From Planctomycetaceae bacterium UBA6172 (lineage in GTDB: Bacteria > Planctomycetota > Planctomycetia > Pirellulales > Pirellulaceae): DNA of 12,513 nucleotides. The translations under genes were made by a program, and so were the position numbers. The stretch lies in contig DITY01000287.1 in the NCBI GenBank assembly GCA_002422955.1, positions 27,712-40,224 on the forward strand, read 5' to 3'. Of this stretch, positions 1-7,450 are shown in pieces (position 1 is the stretch's first letter; the number at the start of each line of letters is the position of its first letter). Below the pieces are notes generated by a model that was not told the origin of the DNA, searched no databases, and saw only the letters and a list, made by a program, of their open reading frames with translations.

Positions 1-699
1 CCCTCGCTCGCCGCGGCCCACGCGGCGCACGCGCAGCGTGTCGGTGCCAGGGGCCTGATGGTCATCCCACGCGTCCTGTCACGCGGGACTTCCCCAGCGG
101 CCCAGCGAGCGCACTTCGCCCGCATCCTTTCGGCGGCCCCCGATCTGCCCGCGGTCATTTACAACAGCCCCTACTATGGGTTCGAGACCAAGGCAGACCT
201 GTTCTTTGATCTGCGGAACGAGTTTCCGAACCTTGTAGGTTTCAAGGAATTTGGTGGCGCTGATTCTTTGAGCTACGCCGCCGAACACATCACGCATGCG
301 GACCGCAATGTCCTGCTGATGGTGGGCGTCGACACGCAAGTCTGCCATGGATTCATTCGCTGTGGTGCGGTCGGCGCGATCACGGGAATTGGCAACTGCC
401 TGCCCCGCGAGGTGCTGCACCTCGTCTCGCTCTGCAAACTGGCTGCGACCGGTGATGTCGAAGCCAGACGTTTGGCGCGAGAACTGGAGGACGCCCTTGC
501 CCTGTTGTCGCGTTTCGACGAGGGTCCTGATTTGGTGCTCTACTACAAGTACTTGCTGGTGCTGCTCGGAGAGCCTGAATACCAATGGCACTTCAACGCA
601 TCCGATCAGCTCTCAGCCAGTCAAAAGCACTTCGCCGAAGCGCAATTGAAACTTTTCCAGCGGTGGTGGAGTCAGTGGTCGGGGAAGCCGATATCGTGA
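1..699 (+). CDS. Dihydrodipicolinate synthase / N-acetylneuraminate lyase family enzyme, 3' part
   Basis: The reading frame is open from the first base of the window, so the start lies upstream; 232 residues are visible of a family that usually has about 300. It is a class I Schiff-base (beta/alpha)8-barrel aldolase or lyase. The motif YNSPYY (Tyr codon at 160-162) matches the catalytic-tyrosine strand of the family, and the lysine in VGFKEFGG (codon 244-246) is at the position of the Schiff-base lysine. GVDTQVCHGFIRCGAVGAITGIGN is the usual C-terminal glycine-rich barrel segment. The YNSPYYGF and HITHAD stretches remind me of the branch that includes 1-pyrroline-4-hydroxy-2-carboxylate deaminases of hydroxyproline catabolism. 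That substrate is an inference from memory, and neighbours that would support it lie outside the window. The family is certain, the exact reaction is not. Confidence 0.9.
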   Translation, partial: PSLAAAHAAHAQRVGARGLMVIPRVLSRGTSPAAQRAHFARILSAAPDLPAVIYNSPYYGFETKADLFFDLRNEFPNLVGFKEFGGADSLSYAAEHITHADRNVLLMVGVDTQVCHGFIRCGAVGAITGIGNCLPREVLHLVSLCKLAATGDVEARRLARELEDALALLSRFDEGPDLVLYYKYLLVLLGEPEYQWHFNASDQLSASQKHFAEAQLKLFQRWWSQWSGKPIS

Positions 700-936
700 C
701 ACGGCGGCATCGTGACGAACTCGTCACCCATTTCGCCTCTGTCGATTCAGGTCCCTTCGTGAAAATGAAGGTTTCGCACGCTCGCCGCATTGCCTTGGAA
801 ACTTGCGGCAATCCGCGAGTTGCTAGACACGGCGATGTTTAGGATCGCCTGACGCCGGCTTGAGCGGTCGAGTAGGCGGGGGAATGCCAGGGTTTGCAGG
901 AACACGACCGATAAAAAGAAGCGAGACAGTCGAGTG
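700..936. other. Intergenic gap, no gene recognised
   Basis: Between the aldolase stop and the start of the DUF6288 pseudogene I see no convincing ORF. Short open frames here have no recognisable domain and are not preceded by a good ribosome-binding site. No strong hairpin followed by a T run is present. Confidence 0.5.
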
Positions 937-2215
937 ATGCGTCAGTAAAACGGAATTGCCCTCGTCTTCACGCTTCTCGTCGCCAGACCCGCCCTAGCCG
1001 CTATTGTCAGCACGATTGGAATCTCGGCACGACCGGGCTGCGTAGTTCGATGCACTGCGACAAACTGGTGACCACCGCTGCGCGCGAGATTTCCATCACC
1101 GACGTGCAAGCGGGGTCCCCAGCCGACGGCATCTTCCTCGTCGGAGACACCCTCCTGGGTGTTGGCGGCAGGCCGTTTTCTTTCGATCCGCGTACCGAGT
1201 TTGGCAGAGCGATCACGGAGGCTGAATCGGAAGCCGGCGGAGGAAAACTGATTGTCAGCCCTAAAAGGGATGACCACACTCAGGATGTCGTCGTCCCACT
1301 TCCGGTGCTCGGCAGCTACAGCGACGCAGCCCCTTTCGGCTGCCTGAAATCGAAGCGACTTCTTGAACAAGGGTGCAAGGCCCTCGCCGTTCGCATCGCG
1401 GTCCCGGCATACCGCCAGGATTCCGGCCTGGATGCCATTCCGAGAGCCCTCAACACGCTCGCCTTGTTGGCCAGCGGGAATTCCGACTACCTCGCGCTGG
1501 TCAAACAAGAAGCCCAATGGGCGGCGGACTACTCGGCCGACAGCTTTCGAACCTGGCATTATGGCGGTGTCATCATGCTCCCTTCCGAGTATGTGATGGC
1601 GACCGGGGATCCGTTGGTCATGCCGGGCCTGCGGCGTCTCGCGATGGAAGCCGCCACGGGGCAAAGTGAGTCGGCTCGTGGGGCCACGGCTTCGCGATTC
1701 CTGACGGACGCCTCGGCGGTTACGGGATGATGAATGCCCCGGGCCTGCCGCTGACCATTTCCCTGGTGTTGGCCCGAATGGCCGGCGTGCAGGATCCCGT
1801 GGTGACTCGTGCCATCGAGCGGAGTACCCGCTTGTTGCGATTCTATATCGGCAAAGGTGCGATCCCGTACGGTGACCATCACCCCCGGATCGAGACTCAT
1901 GAGGACAACGGCAAGTGCGGCATCGCGGCTGTATTGTTCGACCTTTTAGGCGAGGCACATGGCGCGGAGTTCTTTTCCCGTATGAGCATCGCCTCGCACG
2001 GGGCGGAGCGAGACGGCGGGCACACCGGTAATTATTTCAACATCCTCTGGGCGGTGCCCGGCGTCGCCCGTTCCGGTTCCCACGCGACCGGGGCATGGAT
2101 GAAAGAGTTTGGCGGTTGGTATTTTGACCTCGCGCTCGAAACTTGGATGGTACCATCCGGTGGCACTGGTGGATCGCTTCGCCTGACGGGCAGGTTTGCC
2201 GGAAAAAGCCTCTAA
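937..2215 (+). pseudogene. PDZ + DUF6288-type protein, multiply frameshifted
   Basis: Pieces of one protein lie in successive frames. ATG 937 is followed three codons later by a stop (TAA 946-948), then by NGIALVFTLLVARPALA, a good signal-peptide core in frame 1. From about 1010 the protein continues in frame 3 with HDWNLGTTGLRSSMHCDKLVTT, a PDZ-like segment (ISITDVQAGSPADGI..VGDTLLGVGGRPF, about 1095-1180) and an alpha-helical region, ending at a stop at 1730. It resumes in frame 2 at WGHGFAIPDGRLGGYGMMN (from 1679); adding one G to TCGGCTCG near 1674 joins the two frames smoothly. Near 2135 it slips again into frame 1 (RNLDGTIRW). The 3' end is lost where a minus-strand phage-like module begins. 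I recall DUF6288 as a family of large secreted planctomycete proteins of unknown function. The longest intact pieces are 1050-1730 and 1727-2215, which could be annotated as two genes; I judge them remnants of one. Confidence 0.75.
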
Positions 2216-2307
2216 ACGAAGTCCATCTGACTAACGGCGGCTGTGGTGTCCAATGTCGTCGGGTCAAGAATCGCCGCACCGATGATTGCGTTTTCGTGGT
2301 CGCTCAT
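2212..2307 (-). pseudogene. 5' fragment of a DnaB-like replicative helicase gene
   Basis: An ATG at 2307-2305 overlaps the TGA of the upstream replication-protein frame (ATGA overlap) and has a strong ribosome-binding site, GGAGG, five bases upstream (2317-2313 on the minus strand). The product starts MSDHENAIIGAAILDPTTLD and continues TTAAVSQMDFV before a TAG at 2214-2212. This is the pattern of the N-terminal domain of DnaB helicases (ENA-hydrophobic-GA-LLDP). Only 31 codons remain of a protein normally over 400 residues, so the helicase is non-functional. After the stop the frame reads RLF, as expected in DnaB, so the stop may be a point mutation and the real deletion junction may lie slightly further on, around 2170-2210. 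The identification rests on a short motif plus context. Confidence 0.6.
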
Positions 2308-2789
2308 TTGGTCCTCCGTGATTGGCCCAGTTTCGTTTTCACCATTGGCGTCGCTGGCTTCGGCGGCGGAACGGAATGATTGCTCCCGCCTCGATCCTGC
2401 TTAGGTGGGAAAATGCCTGTCCAGCCGCTTGAGATTGACGCCTCGATAGCGGCCGCTCCCGATGTAGGACCAAGCCGCTCCAAAGTGCCAAGCAACTTCG
2501 ATGCGGATATTTCGGTGATCGGCTTCCGCATCTGACGGCGGTGGTCAACGAACTCCAACCAGGACTGCCGGAACGATCCGCAATCAAGGGACTTGGGGAG
2601 CGGGATTGCCTTGGGGTCGAATCGCTTTCCTGACTTGCTCGAACCAGACACGAGCGAAGCGTCCCTTTTACCTTTAGGTGGGTACTGGGTACTGGGTTCT
2701 AGAATACGTTCCGCGACGCGTTCCGTTTCGTGTTCCGTTTCGGAACGTGTCGCTTGAATGGAACTAGCCAATTTGGGGTCAAAGTCCAA
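2304..2789 (-). CDS. Phage-type replication protein, C-terminal part (second frame)
   Basis: The longest open frame starts at TTG 2789 and gives 161 residues. Its recognisable part is SFRQSWLEFVDHRRQMRKPI followed by TEISASKLLGTLERLGPTSGAAAIEASISSGWTGIFPPK. I recall this pattern (W-x-x-F-x-x-x-R, then K-L-L-x-L then AIEASIxxGWxGxFPPK) as the C-terminal domain of phage-like replication/DnaT-type proteins. It overlaps the upstream winged-helix frame by 91 bases, has no good ribosome-binding site of its own, and TTG is a poor start. I therefore think 2304-3091 was one gene of about 262 codons, split by the loss of one base somewhere in the overlap. Its stop overlaps the start of the DnaB-like fragment, as expected for a replication operon. 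Whether this half is still made is unknown. Confidence 0.55.
   Translation of the reverse strand: MDFDPKLASSIQATRSETEHETERVAERILEPSTQYPPKGKRDASLVSGSSKSGKRFDPKAIPLPKSLDCGSFRQSWLEFVDHRRQMRKPITEISASKLLGTLERLGPTSGAAAIEASISSGWTGIFPPKQDRGGSNHSVPPPKPATPMVKTKLGQSRRTK
2680..2700. repeat. Three tandem 7-base repeats (GGGTACT)
   Basis: GGGTACT GGGTACT GGGTTCT on the plus strand, the third copy with one change. The array lies just after the stop of the winged-helix frame and inside the C-terminal frame of the split replication gene. A 7-base unit is prone to slippage that changes the reading frame. Confidence 0.8.
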
Positions 2790-3091
2790 TAGGACGGCGG
2801 CTTACTTCGCGAACCCTCGACATACTGCAACAGTCCAGCTTTTACCGCTGATTGTCGTGCAGCAAGAATCCGCTTCGGTGAACCGATGCCGAGTTGTTCC
2901 ATCAACTCACCGCGCCATATCAACGGCGGCTTGTTGTAGTGAAGACGGTCTTCTCGGCTTGCAACCAGTAGAGCGAGCATCACCGCATCACTTCCGTGAT
3001 GTAGTACGGCACCGCTGCGGAAAATCGCCTTTGCGAACCTGGCGAAGTATCCGCTTCGCTTGCGTTCCTGGCTCGGGTAGTCGCTCACCAT
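2699..3091 (-). CDS. Phage-type replication protein, N-terminal winged-helix part (first frame)
   Basis: 130 residues starting at ATG 3091, which overlaps the stop of the preceding small gene by seven bases (ATGGTGA), a sign of translational coupling. Residues about 25-105 (DAVMLALLVASREDRL..PLIWRGELMEQLGI, then AARQSAVKAGLLQYVEG) have the helix-turn-helix plus wing pattern seen in replication initiator and helicase-loader proteins of phages and plasmids. The last 25 residues are basic and repetitive (KRNTKRNASRN), encoded by tandem 12-base repeats. The frame then ends at TAG 2701-2699, while the expected C-terminal domain continues in the other frame. I infer a truncated or frameshifted replication protein. 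The exact family is not certain. Confidence 0.55.
   Translation of the reverse strand: MVSDYPSQERKRSGYFARFAKAIFRSGAVLHHGSDAVMLALLVASREDRLHYNKPPLIWRGELMEQLGIGSPKRILAARQSAVKAGLLQYVEGSRSKPPSYWTLTPNWLVPFKRHVPKRNTKRNASRNVF
2708..2743. repeat. Three tandem 12-base repeats inside the replication gene
   Basis: GTTCCGTTTCGG (2732-2743), GTTCCGTTTCGT (2720-2731) and the degenerate GTTCCGCGACGC (2708-2719). On the minus strand they encode four-residue repeats in both overlapping frames: KRNT/KRNA/SRNV in one and ETEH/ETER/VAER in the other. Confidence 0.75.
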
Positions 3092-3399
3092 TTGGCCTGC
3101 CTTTGCTCTGCCCTATGGGTCGCATCGAAAACGATCTTGAGTGCCGTTCTCGCATCGACCAGGCTTAGGATCTCAAAGTGGCGGCGGTTCGCCTGGCGGG
3201 GTGACACGTCGCAGTTTTCCGACAGCCAGTCGATCCCAAGCCGGCAGCGTCTCGACTGGTGAAGGAGCCACCGACTCAGCCGCCATGGCGGCTCGGCTCG
3301 AAGCGAACGGTGGCATCCTGAGCTGCACGGGTCTCTCGCGTTGTCACCATCCGTCAGGTGGCAACACCCGTCCGGACATGGTGCGATAACGCATGCCAT
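3085..3399 (-). CDS. Small putative DNA-binding protein upstream of the replication protein
   Basis: The open frame gives 104 residues from ATG 3399, but only the last 55 or so look like a real protein (LGIDWLSENCDVSPRQANRR, then HFEILSLVDARTALKIVFDA). The first half is Cys/Arg/Pro-rich and may be non-coding or out of frame, so the start is doubtful. The SENCDVSPRQANRR segment could be a helix-turn-helix. The strongest support is position: its TGA (3087-3085) overlaps the ATG of the winged-helix gene, as in compact phage operons. I do not recognise the family. It could be a regulator or accessory factor of the replication module. Confidence 0.4.
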   Translation of the reverse strand: MACVIAPCPDGCCHLTDGDNARDPCSSGCHRSLRAEPPWRLSRWLLHQSRRCRLGIDWLSENCDVSPRQANRRHFEILSLVDARTALKIVFDATHRAEQRQAKW

Positions 3400-3755
3400 T
3401 GCTTTCGCTCGGCGGGGCCAGATTTGCGAGCCCCAGACTTGCGAACCATCGGGTCCTCGAATCAGGCAGAGAGAAACCGATCAGCCTACCCTTTGCGTCA
3501 AAATCGATTCCGCATGCGCAGGCACAGGTTCCCCAACCCTACCTTTCGTAACGCATGGCACTGAAAAATAGGGCGTCCCACGTTCTTGAGTGTTTTCTTA
3601 AACAGTTCCGTGCGTGGGGGGGTCGATGCACGATTCAGATGTCACGCTTTGGCGGACTATCGCGAAGAGGGGGTCATGGACGTGCTCTCGATTCAGAACC
3701 CACTGTCTTAACCGCGATCGAGAAAACCTAATTCAATCCGAAGGGCGGCCCGCAA
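3400..3755. other. Intergenic gap upstream of the BBP7 gene
   Basis: About 350 bases without a gene I can support. Small open frames here lack recognisable domains. A short imperfect direct repeat, AGATTTGCGAGC and AGACTTGCGAAC, lies near 3420-3450. The promoter of the BBP7 gene should be in this stretch, but I cannot point to one convincing -35/-10 pair. Confidence 0.4.
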
Positions 3756-5078
3756 ATGACGAAGAAGCTTTTAACAGCGGCGACAATCTTGGCGACATGT
3801 GCCGTCTCACCTTGGTCGCGCGCATCCGAGCCCCCGGCTATTGCTGTGGCACCAACATCCGTTGAAGCGCCGAAAGACGCTGGCGTCATTCAGCCCCAGC
3901 CACTACTAGCGCAACTGACAGAACCTCCGATCGAAGAAGATTTTTCGTCGCTCGGCGGAAGCAGCCGTGCGTCCGCCAACAACGCTTGGGTGCGTGCCGA
4001 GTTTCTGATGTGGGCGATCAAGCGAGGGCAGTCGCCACCGCTTGTGCAGAGCAGCGACACGTTTGATGGCGACGCGACGACGGTCTTTGGTGGCAACCTC
4101 GATCACGGTCTACGACTCGGTGGTCGCTTCACCGTCGGAACGTGGCTCGACTCCTGTCAAACGCACGGCATCGAAGGCAGCTACTTTTTCTTGGATGGGC
4201 CATCGGACGGATTCAGCGGGTCTTCTTCTGGCACCGGTGGCACCTGGTACTCTCGTCCCTATCTCGATCTCGACGGCAACTCGCAAAGGCAAGACATCTT
4301 CATCCCCGGTGTAGCTGGCGGAACGATCGACGTCTCATCGTTGAGCCTGCTGCAGGGCGCCGAGCTGAACCTGTTGTCGAATCTTTGTCCCTCGAGTACC
4401 GCCTGCGATTCGTGTGATTCCTACGGTTCGTGCGATTCGATGTGCGGCCCGCGCTCCGGTCACCGCTGGGATCTGATCTCCGGCTTCCGCTACATGAATC
4501 TCCAAGAAGATCTCTCCATCAACGAGAGGCTGTCTATTTTCCCCGATGCACTTCCGATTGGTGTTGTGCCTGGTTCGACGATCGCGTTGTCCGATGACTT
4601 CGCGACCCGCAATAACTTTTATGGCGGGCAAATCGGTCTCCGACACCGGTGGTGGCGAGATCGTTGGTTCGTCGATGTGACGGGCAAGGTCGCCCTGGGA
4701 ACGACTCACCAACAGGTTCGCATCGACGGCACCACGGTCTTCACCATTCCCGGGGATGCCGGTTCGCCTTACACCGAGGAGGGTGGCTTGCTCGCCCTGA
4801 CGAACATCGGCAGCTATAGCCGCAATCGCTTCTCCACGATTCCCGAGGTGGGCATCAACATCGGCCGTCAAGTGACCGACCACTTGAGCGTCTCGGTGGG
4901 CTACAACTTCATGTACTGGAGCAGTGTTGTGCGGCCCGGCGATCAACTCGATCTCGTCGTCGACGAGTCGCAGTTTCCGTTCCCTGGTGGTCCCGACCCC
5001 GTCCGCGAACCGTTCGCGTTCAACAGCACGGACTTCTGGGCGCAAGGCATCAGCTTTGGCCTGGAGTATGCTTGGTGA
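3756..5078 (+). CDS. BBP7 family outer-membrane beta-barrel protein
   Basis: 440 residues. A Sec signal peptide (MTKKLLTAATILATCAVSPW, probable cleavage after SRA at residue 23) is followed by a Pro/Ala-rich linker to about residue 75. The BBP7 barrel starts at WVRAEFLMW (78-86) and includes FGGNLDHGLRLGGRFTVGTW (111-130), GIEGSYFFL, RWDLISGFRYMNLQEDLSI (237-255), GGQIGLRHRW and HLSVSVGYNFMYWSS, ending in LEYAW. Alternating strands and a terminal aromatic residue fit an outer-membrane barrel. BBP7 proteins are abundant in planctomycetes; their substrate is unknown. Residues 211-230 hold five cysteines in 20 positions just before a barrel strand, which may form disulfides in the periplasm or outside. 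The cysteine in LATC is not in a good lipobox because threonine precedes it. The ribosome-binding site is weak (GAAGGG, 13 bases before ATG). The gene appears intact. Confidence 0.9.
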   Translation: MTKKLLTAATILATCAVSPWSRASEPPAIAVAPTSVEAPKDAGVIQPQPLLAQLTEPPIEEDFSSLGGSSRASANNAWVRAEFLMWAIKRGQSPPLVQSSDTFDGDATTVFGGNLDHGLRLGGRFTVGTWLDSCQTHGIEGSYFFLDGPSDGFSGSSSGTGGTWYSRPYLDLDGNSQRQDIFIPGVAGGTIDVSSLSLLQGAELNLLSNLCPSSTACDSCDSYGSCDSMCGPRSGHRWDLISGFRYMNLQEDLSINERLSIFPDALPIGVVPGSTIALSDDFATRNNFYGGQIGLRHRWWRDRWFVDVTGKVALGTTHQQVRIDGTTVFTIPGDAGSPYTEEGGLLALTNIGSYSRNRFSTIPEVGINIGRQVTDHLSVSVGYNFMYWSSVVRPGDQLDLVVDESQFPFPGGPDPVREPFAFNSTDFWAQGISFGLEYAW

Positions 5079-5107
5079 GCGGTGGGGAGATCAAGCAGCT
5101 CGCAGTA

Positions 5108-5136
5108 TCAGCAACCTTCGCCGGCAGGGTTGCTGA
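5108..5136. terminator. Bidirectional hairpin between two convergent genes
   Basis: TCAGCAACC (5108-5116) and GGTTGCTGA (5128-5136) form a perfect 9-bp stem with an 11-base loop. It lies between the 3' ends of the BBP7 gene (plus) and the ice-binding-like gene (minus), where a shared terminator is expected. No long T run follows on either side, so the intrinsic strength is uncertain. Confidence 0.6.
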
Positions 5137-5155
5137 CACTTCATCGCCCGCTCGC

Positions 5156-7450
5156 TTAAACGGCAGCCAACCACGACTCGAGCGCGGAGTCGGCATTCGT
5201 GTCGCAAAACAACGAATCGCGAACGTTGTCACCGTGAGCAACCCGTGGGGGACGAGCCGCAGCGACAAGATCGACAACGTCGTACCAGCTTTGCTCCTCT
5301 CCATGGGCGTCGAAGGAACTGGTTAGCGCGGCGCGCTGTTCCACCATCGGGTTGTACCGTTCCACGGCATCCCGATTTCTCTCTCGCGGGATACCCGCGG
5401 CATCGACGACGAGCATCGGCACGCCGTTGACCGCAGCCAGATTTGCGGATGACTCGCCGGACGCACCCAGTGAATTACGAGTCAGTTGCTGTCGGTTCAG
5501 GTGATTGAGCACCAGCAAGGCGTCAATCGGGGTCACCCGGCCATCGCCATTCACGTCCGCTGCCGTGATTTGCATCGGGGTCGATTCGGATTCCCCAACC
5601 CCTTCGGATACTCCCATCAACGGGATTCGATCCGCCGGCTGCTTGTTCATGAAATGAAGCACCAGCAAAGCGTCCATGGGCGTCACATCGCCATCCCCGT
5701 TCGTATCCTGTACCACCAACGTATTGTGCAGGGCGAGCGGTTCCAGGGACGTGATGGCGATCCAATCTAGGTTCGCGTCTTCAGCCGTCCCCGCGACGCC
5801 CAACGGCGTGTCCGTAGTGACAGTGCGGAATCCCTCGCCTTCCGGACCCAAATTGAAATCACTGCGAAATCTTGCAGTCACCTGGGCCTCGGTGAAGCCG
5901 GATTGAAACAGAACGAGATAGAACTTGATGCCAGCGAGATCGGGCGCTCGGCCGAGTAGTTCTTGGTAGAGCTCCTCCGCGATGAAGTTGGCCTGCGCCG
6001 CAAAGACTCCGTTCGTTAAGTTGGCGTAATTGTTGCGCGTGAACAGACGCTTGCTGACCGTTACCAGATTCAGCACGGGGATATTGCCAAAATTTCTCCC
6101 GGTCAGATCGACGCCGCTGCTTACGGTGACTACCGGGTTGTTCGTCATCTGGACGAAATTCGCCTGCTGAACTTCGCGGATGGTGTAAGTACCCGGCGGC
6201 AAGTCGGTGAAAGTGTAGGCACCTCCGACACCCGTTACCGTACTCGGTTCAGGGCCATCGGGTGCCTCGGTATCGAGTTCGCCGTTGCCATTTAAATCGA
6301 GGTAAATCGTCCAGCCGGCCAAGCCCAATTCGCCAGTGCCAGGCAGCCCGTCGCCATCGTTGTCGGAGAACTTAATGCCGCTGATCGAGACCAGCTCGAA
6401 ATCGCCGAAGTTAATACCGGTAGCAGTTTCTCCAGCGCCAAGTGTGATGTCCTCGGGGTTTTCTGTGGTTTGGACGAACCCAGGCGTGGGCACCTGACGG
6501 ATCCTGTACGTCCCCGGTTCTAAATCGGTGAAGCTGTAATTGCCAAACTCATCCGATGTGACACTTACCTCGTCGTCCACATCGAACTCACCATTCAGAT
6601 TGGCATCGATAAAGACGGTCATGCCGGCCAGTCCGGGTTCATTGCCCTGCCGAATTCCGTCACCATTGAGGTCCTCGAACTTTTGGCCAGAGATAAATAT
6701 CTCATCTGAGGTAGTGCCGGAACGGCAGTCGTCCAGCGTGATCACGTTCGTGTCCAGCGTGACCGCACCGTTGCGGGCCAATGCCCTACCGGATTCGATG
6801 GTAGCACCGGTATTCAGGGTGATACTCGTCAGCGCGACGATGTTTCCTATGAAATCCGTGGTTGTCCCGAGTGTCGCGGAGCTACCTACCTGCCAATACA
6901 CCTCACAGGAACTGCCGCCCACGAACTGAACCGACGAATTGCTGGCCGTCGTGAGGGTACTGCCGATCTGGAAAATGAATTCTGCATCGGGATCGCCCAG
7001 CGTGTTAAGGGTTAGCGTTCCGGTCAACTGCGCTGACGAGTCAAACTTATAGACGCCCGGCGTCAGCGTGAGCCCGCCGAGATCCAGCCCGGTCAGAGTT
7101 GCGGTGACCGCTCGGCCCGCCAAATCGTTGTACGCCGTGGTCGTGTCACTCTGGGCCTGCAGGGCGACCGCATCCGTTTGGTGCACCGAACCTGTCAGCG
7201 TGATGCCGGCGGAACCCGTGATGGACGTGCCGGGGGAGACTCCAAGATCGCCACCAAGCGTGGTCGGACCCGTGTTAGTAACCGCGGAACCACCCAAGAC
7301 AGCGAAACTGTCTGCCGTACCGAGGAGAGCAGCCAAGACCCTGCGATCTTCCAGACGCTCCAGTCGCAACGCTCGCATGGAGCGTTCTTTGATCACCAGC
7401 CGACGAGTGCGAGGCTTTGTGAACAGCCAATCGAATTGAAATTGAAACAT
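5156..7450 (-). CDS. Secreted ice-binding-like (DUF3494) / SdrD B-like / DUF4214-like / dockerin protein
   Basis: 764 residues, intact. The N-terminus carries the planctomycete extracellular motif LERLEDRRVLA (30-40), which marks surface or secreted proteins. Residues about 43-242 match the ice-binding-like DUF3494 beta-solenoid (GTADSFAVLGGSAVTNTGPT, GDLGVSPG, LGGLTLTPGVY, FIFQIGSTLTT, VYWQVGSSATLGT, SITLNTGATI, GRALARNGAVTLD). Two SdrD B-like repeats follow (252-350 and 355-457), each with a calcium-type loop (DLNGDGIRQGNEPGLAG; DNDGDGLPGTGELGLAG) and an NY-SF/AYTFTDLxPGTY strand. Residues 471-532 resemble part of DUF4214 (ELLGRAPDLAGIKFYL). Residues 580-652 hold two dockerin-type calcium repeats (DTNGDGDVTPMDALLVL, DVNGDGRVTPIDALLVL). 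The C-terminal 110 residues are unassigned. Likely a cell-surface or matrix protein; ice binding itself is unproven, since many DUF3494 proteins are adhesins. ATG 7450 gives the longest frame; an internal ATG at residue 25 is an alternative start. Confidence 0.9.
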   Translation of the reverse strand: MFQFQFDWLFTKPRTRRLVIKERSMRALRLERLEDRRVLAALLGTADSFAVLGGSAVTNTGPTTLGGDLGVSPGTSITGSAGITLTGSVHQTDAVALQAQSDTTTAYNDLAGRAVTATLTGLDLGGLTLTPGVYKFDSSAQLTGTLTLNTLGDPDAEFIFQIGSTLTTASNSSVQFVGGSSCEVYWQVGSSATLGTTTDFIGNIVALTSITLNTGATIESGRALARNGAVTLDTNVITLDDCRSGTTSDEIFISGQKFEDLNGDGIRQGNEPGLAGMTVFIDANLNGEFDVDDEVSVTSDEFGNYSFTDLEPGTYRIRQVPTPGFVQTTENPEDITLGAGETATGINFGDFELVSISGIKFSDNDGDGLPGTGELGLAGWTIYLDLNGNGELDTEAPDGPEPSTVTGVGGAYTFTDLPPGTYTIREVQQANFVQMTNNPVVTVSSGVDLTGRNFGNIPVLNLVTVSKRLFTRNNYANLTNGVFAAQANFIAEELYQELLGRAPDLAGIKFYLVLFQSGFTEAQVTARFRSDFNLGPEGEGFRTVTTDTPLGVAGTAEDANLDWIAITSLEPLALHNTLVVQDTNGDGDVTPMDALLVLHFMNKQPADRIPLMGVSEGVGESESTPMQITAADVNGDGRVTPIDALLVLNHLNRQQLTRNSLGASGESSANLAAVNGVPMLVVDAAGIPRERNRDAVERYNPMVEQRAALTSSFDAHGEEQSWYDVVDLVAAARPPRVAHGDNVRDSLFCDTNADSALESWLAAV

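Noticed and set aside
942..1958. 338-codon minus-strand ORF
   Set aside because: Antisense to the DUF6288 pseudogene. Arg/Gly-rich, no recognisable motif; the plus-strand pieces carry the clear signal peptide and PDZ pattern.
4335..5045. 236-codon minus-strand ORF
   Set aside because: Antisense shadow of the intact BBP7 barrel gene.
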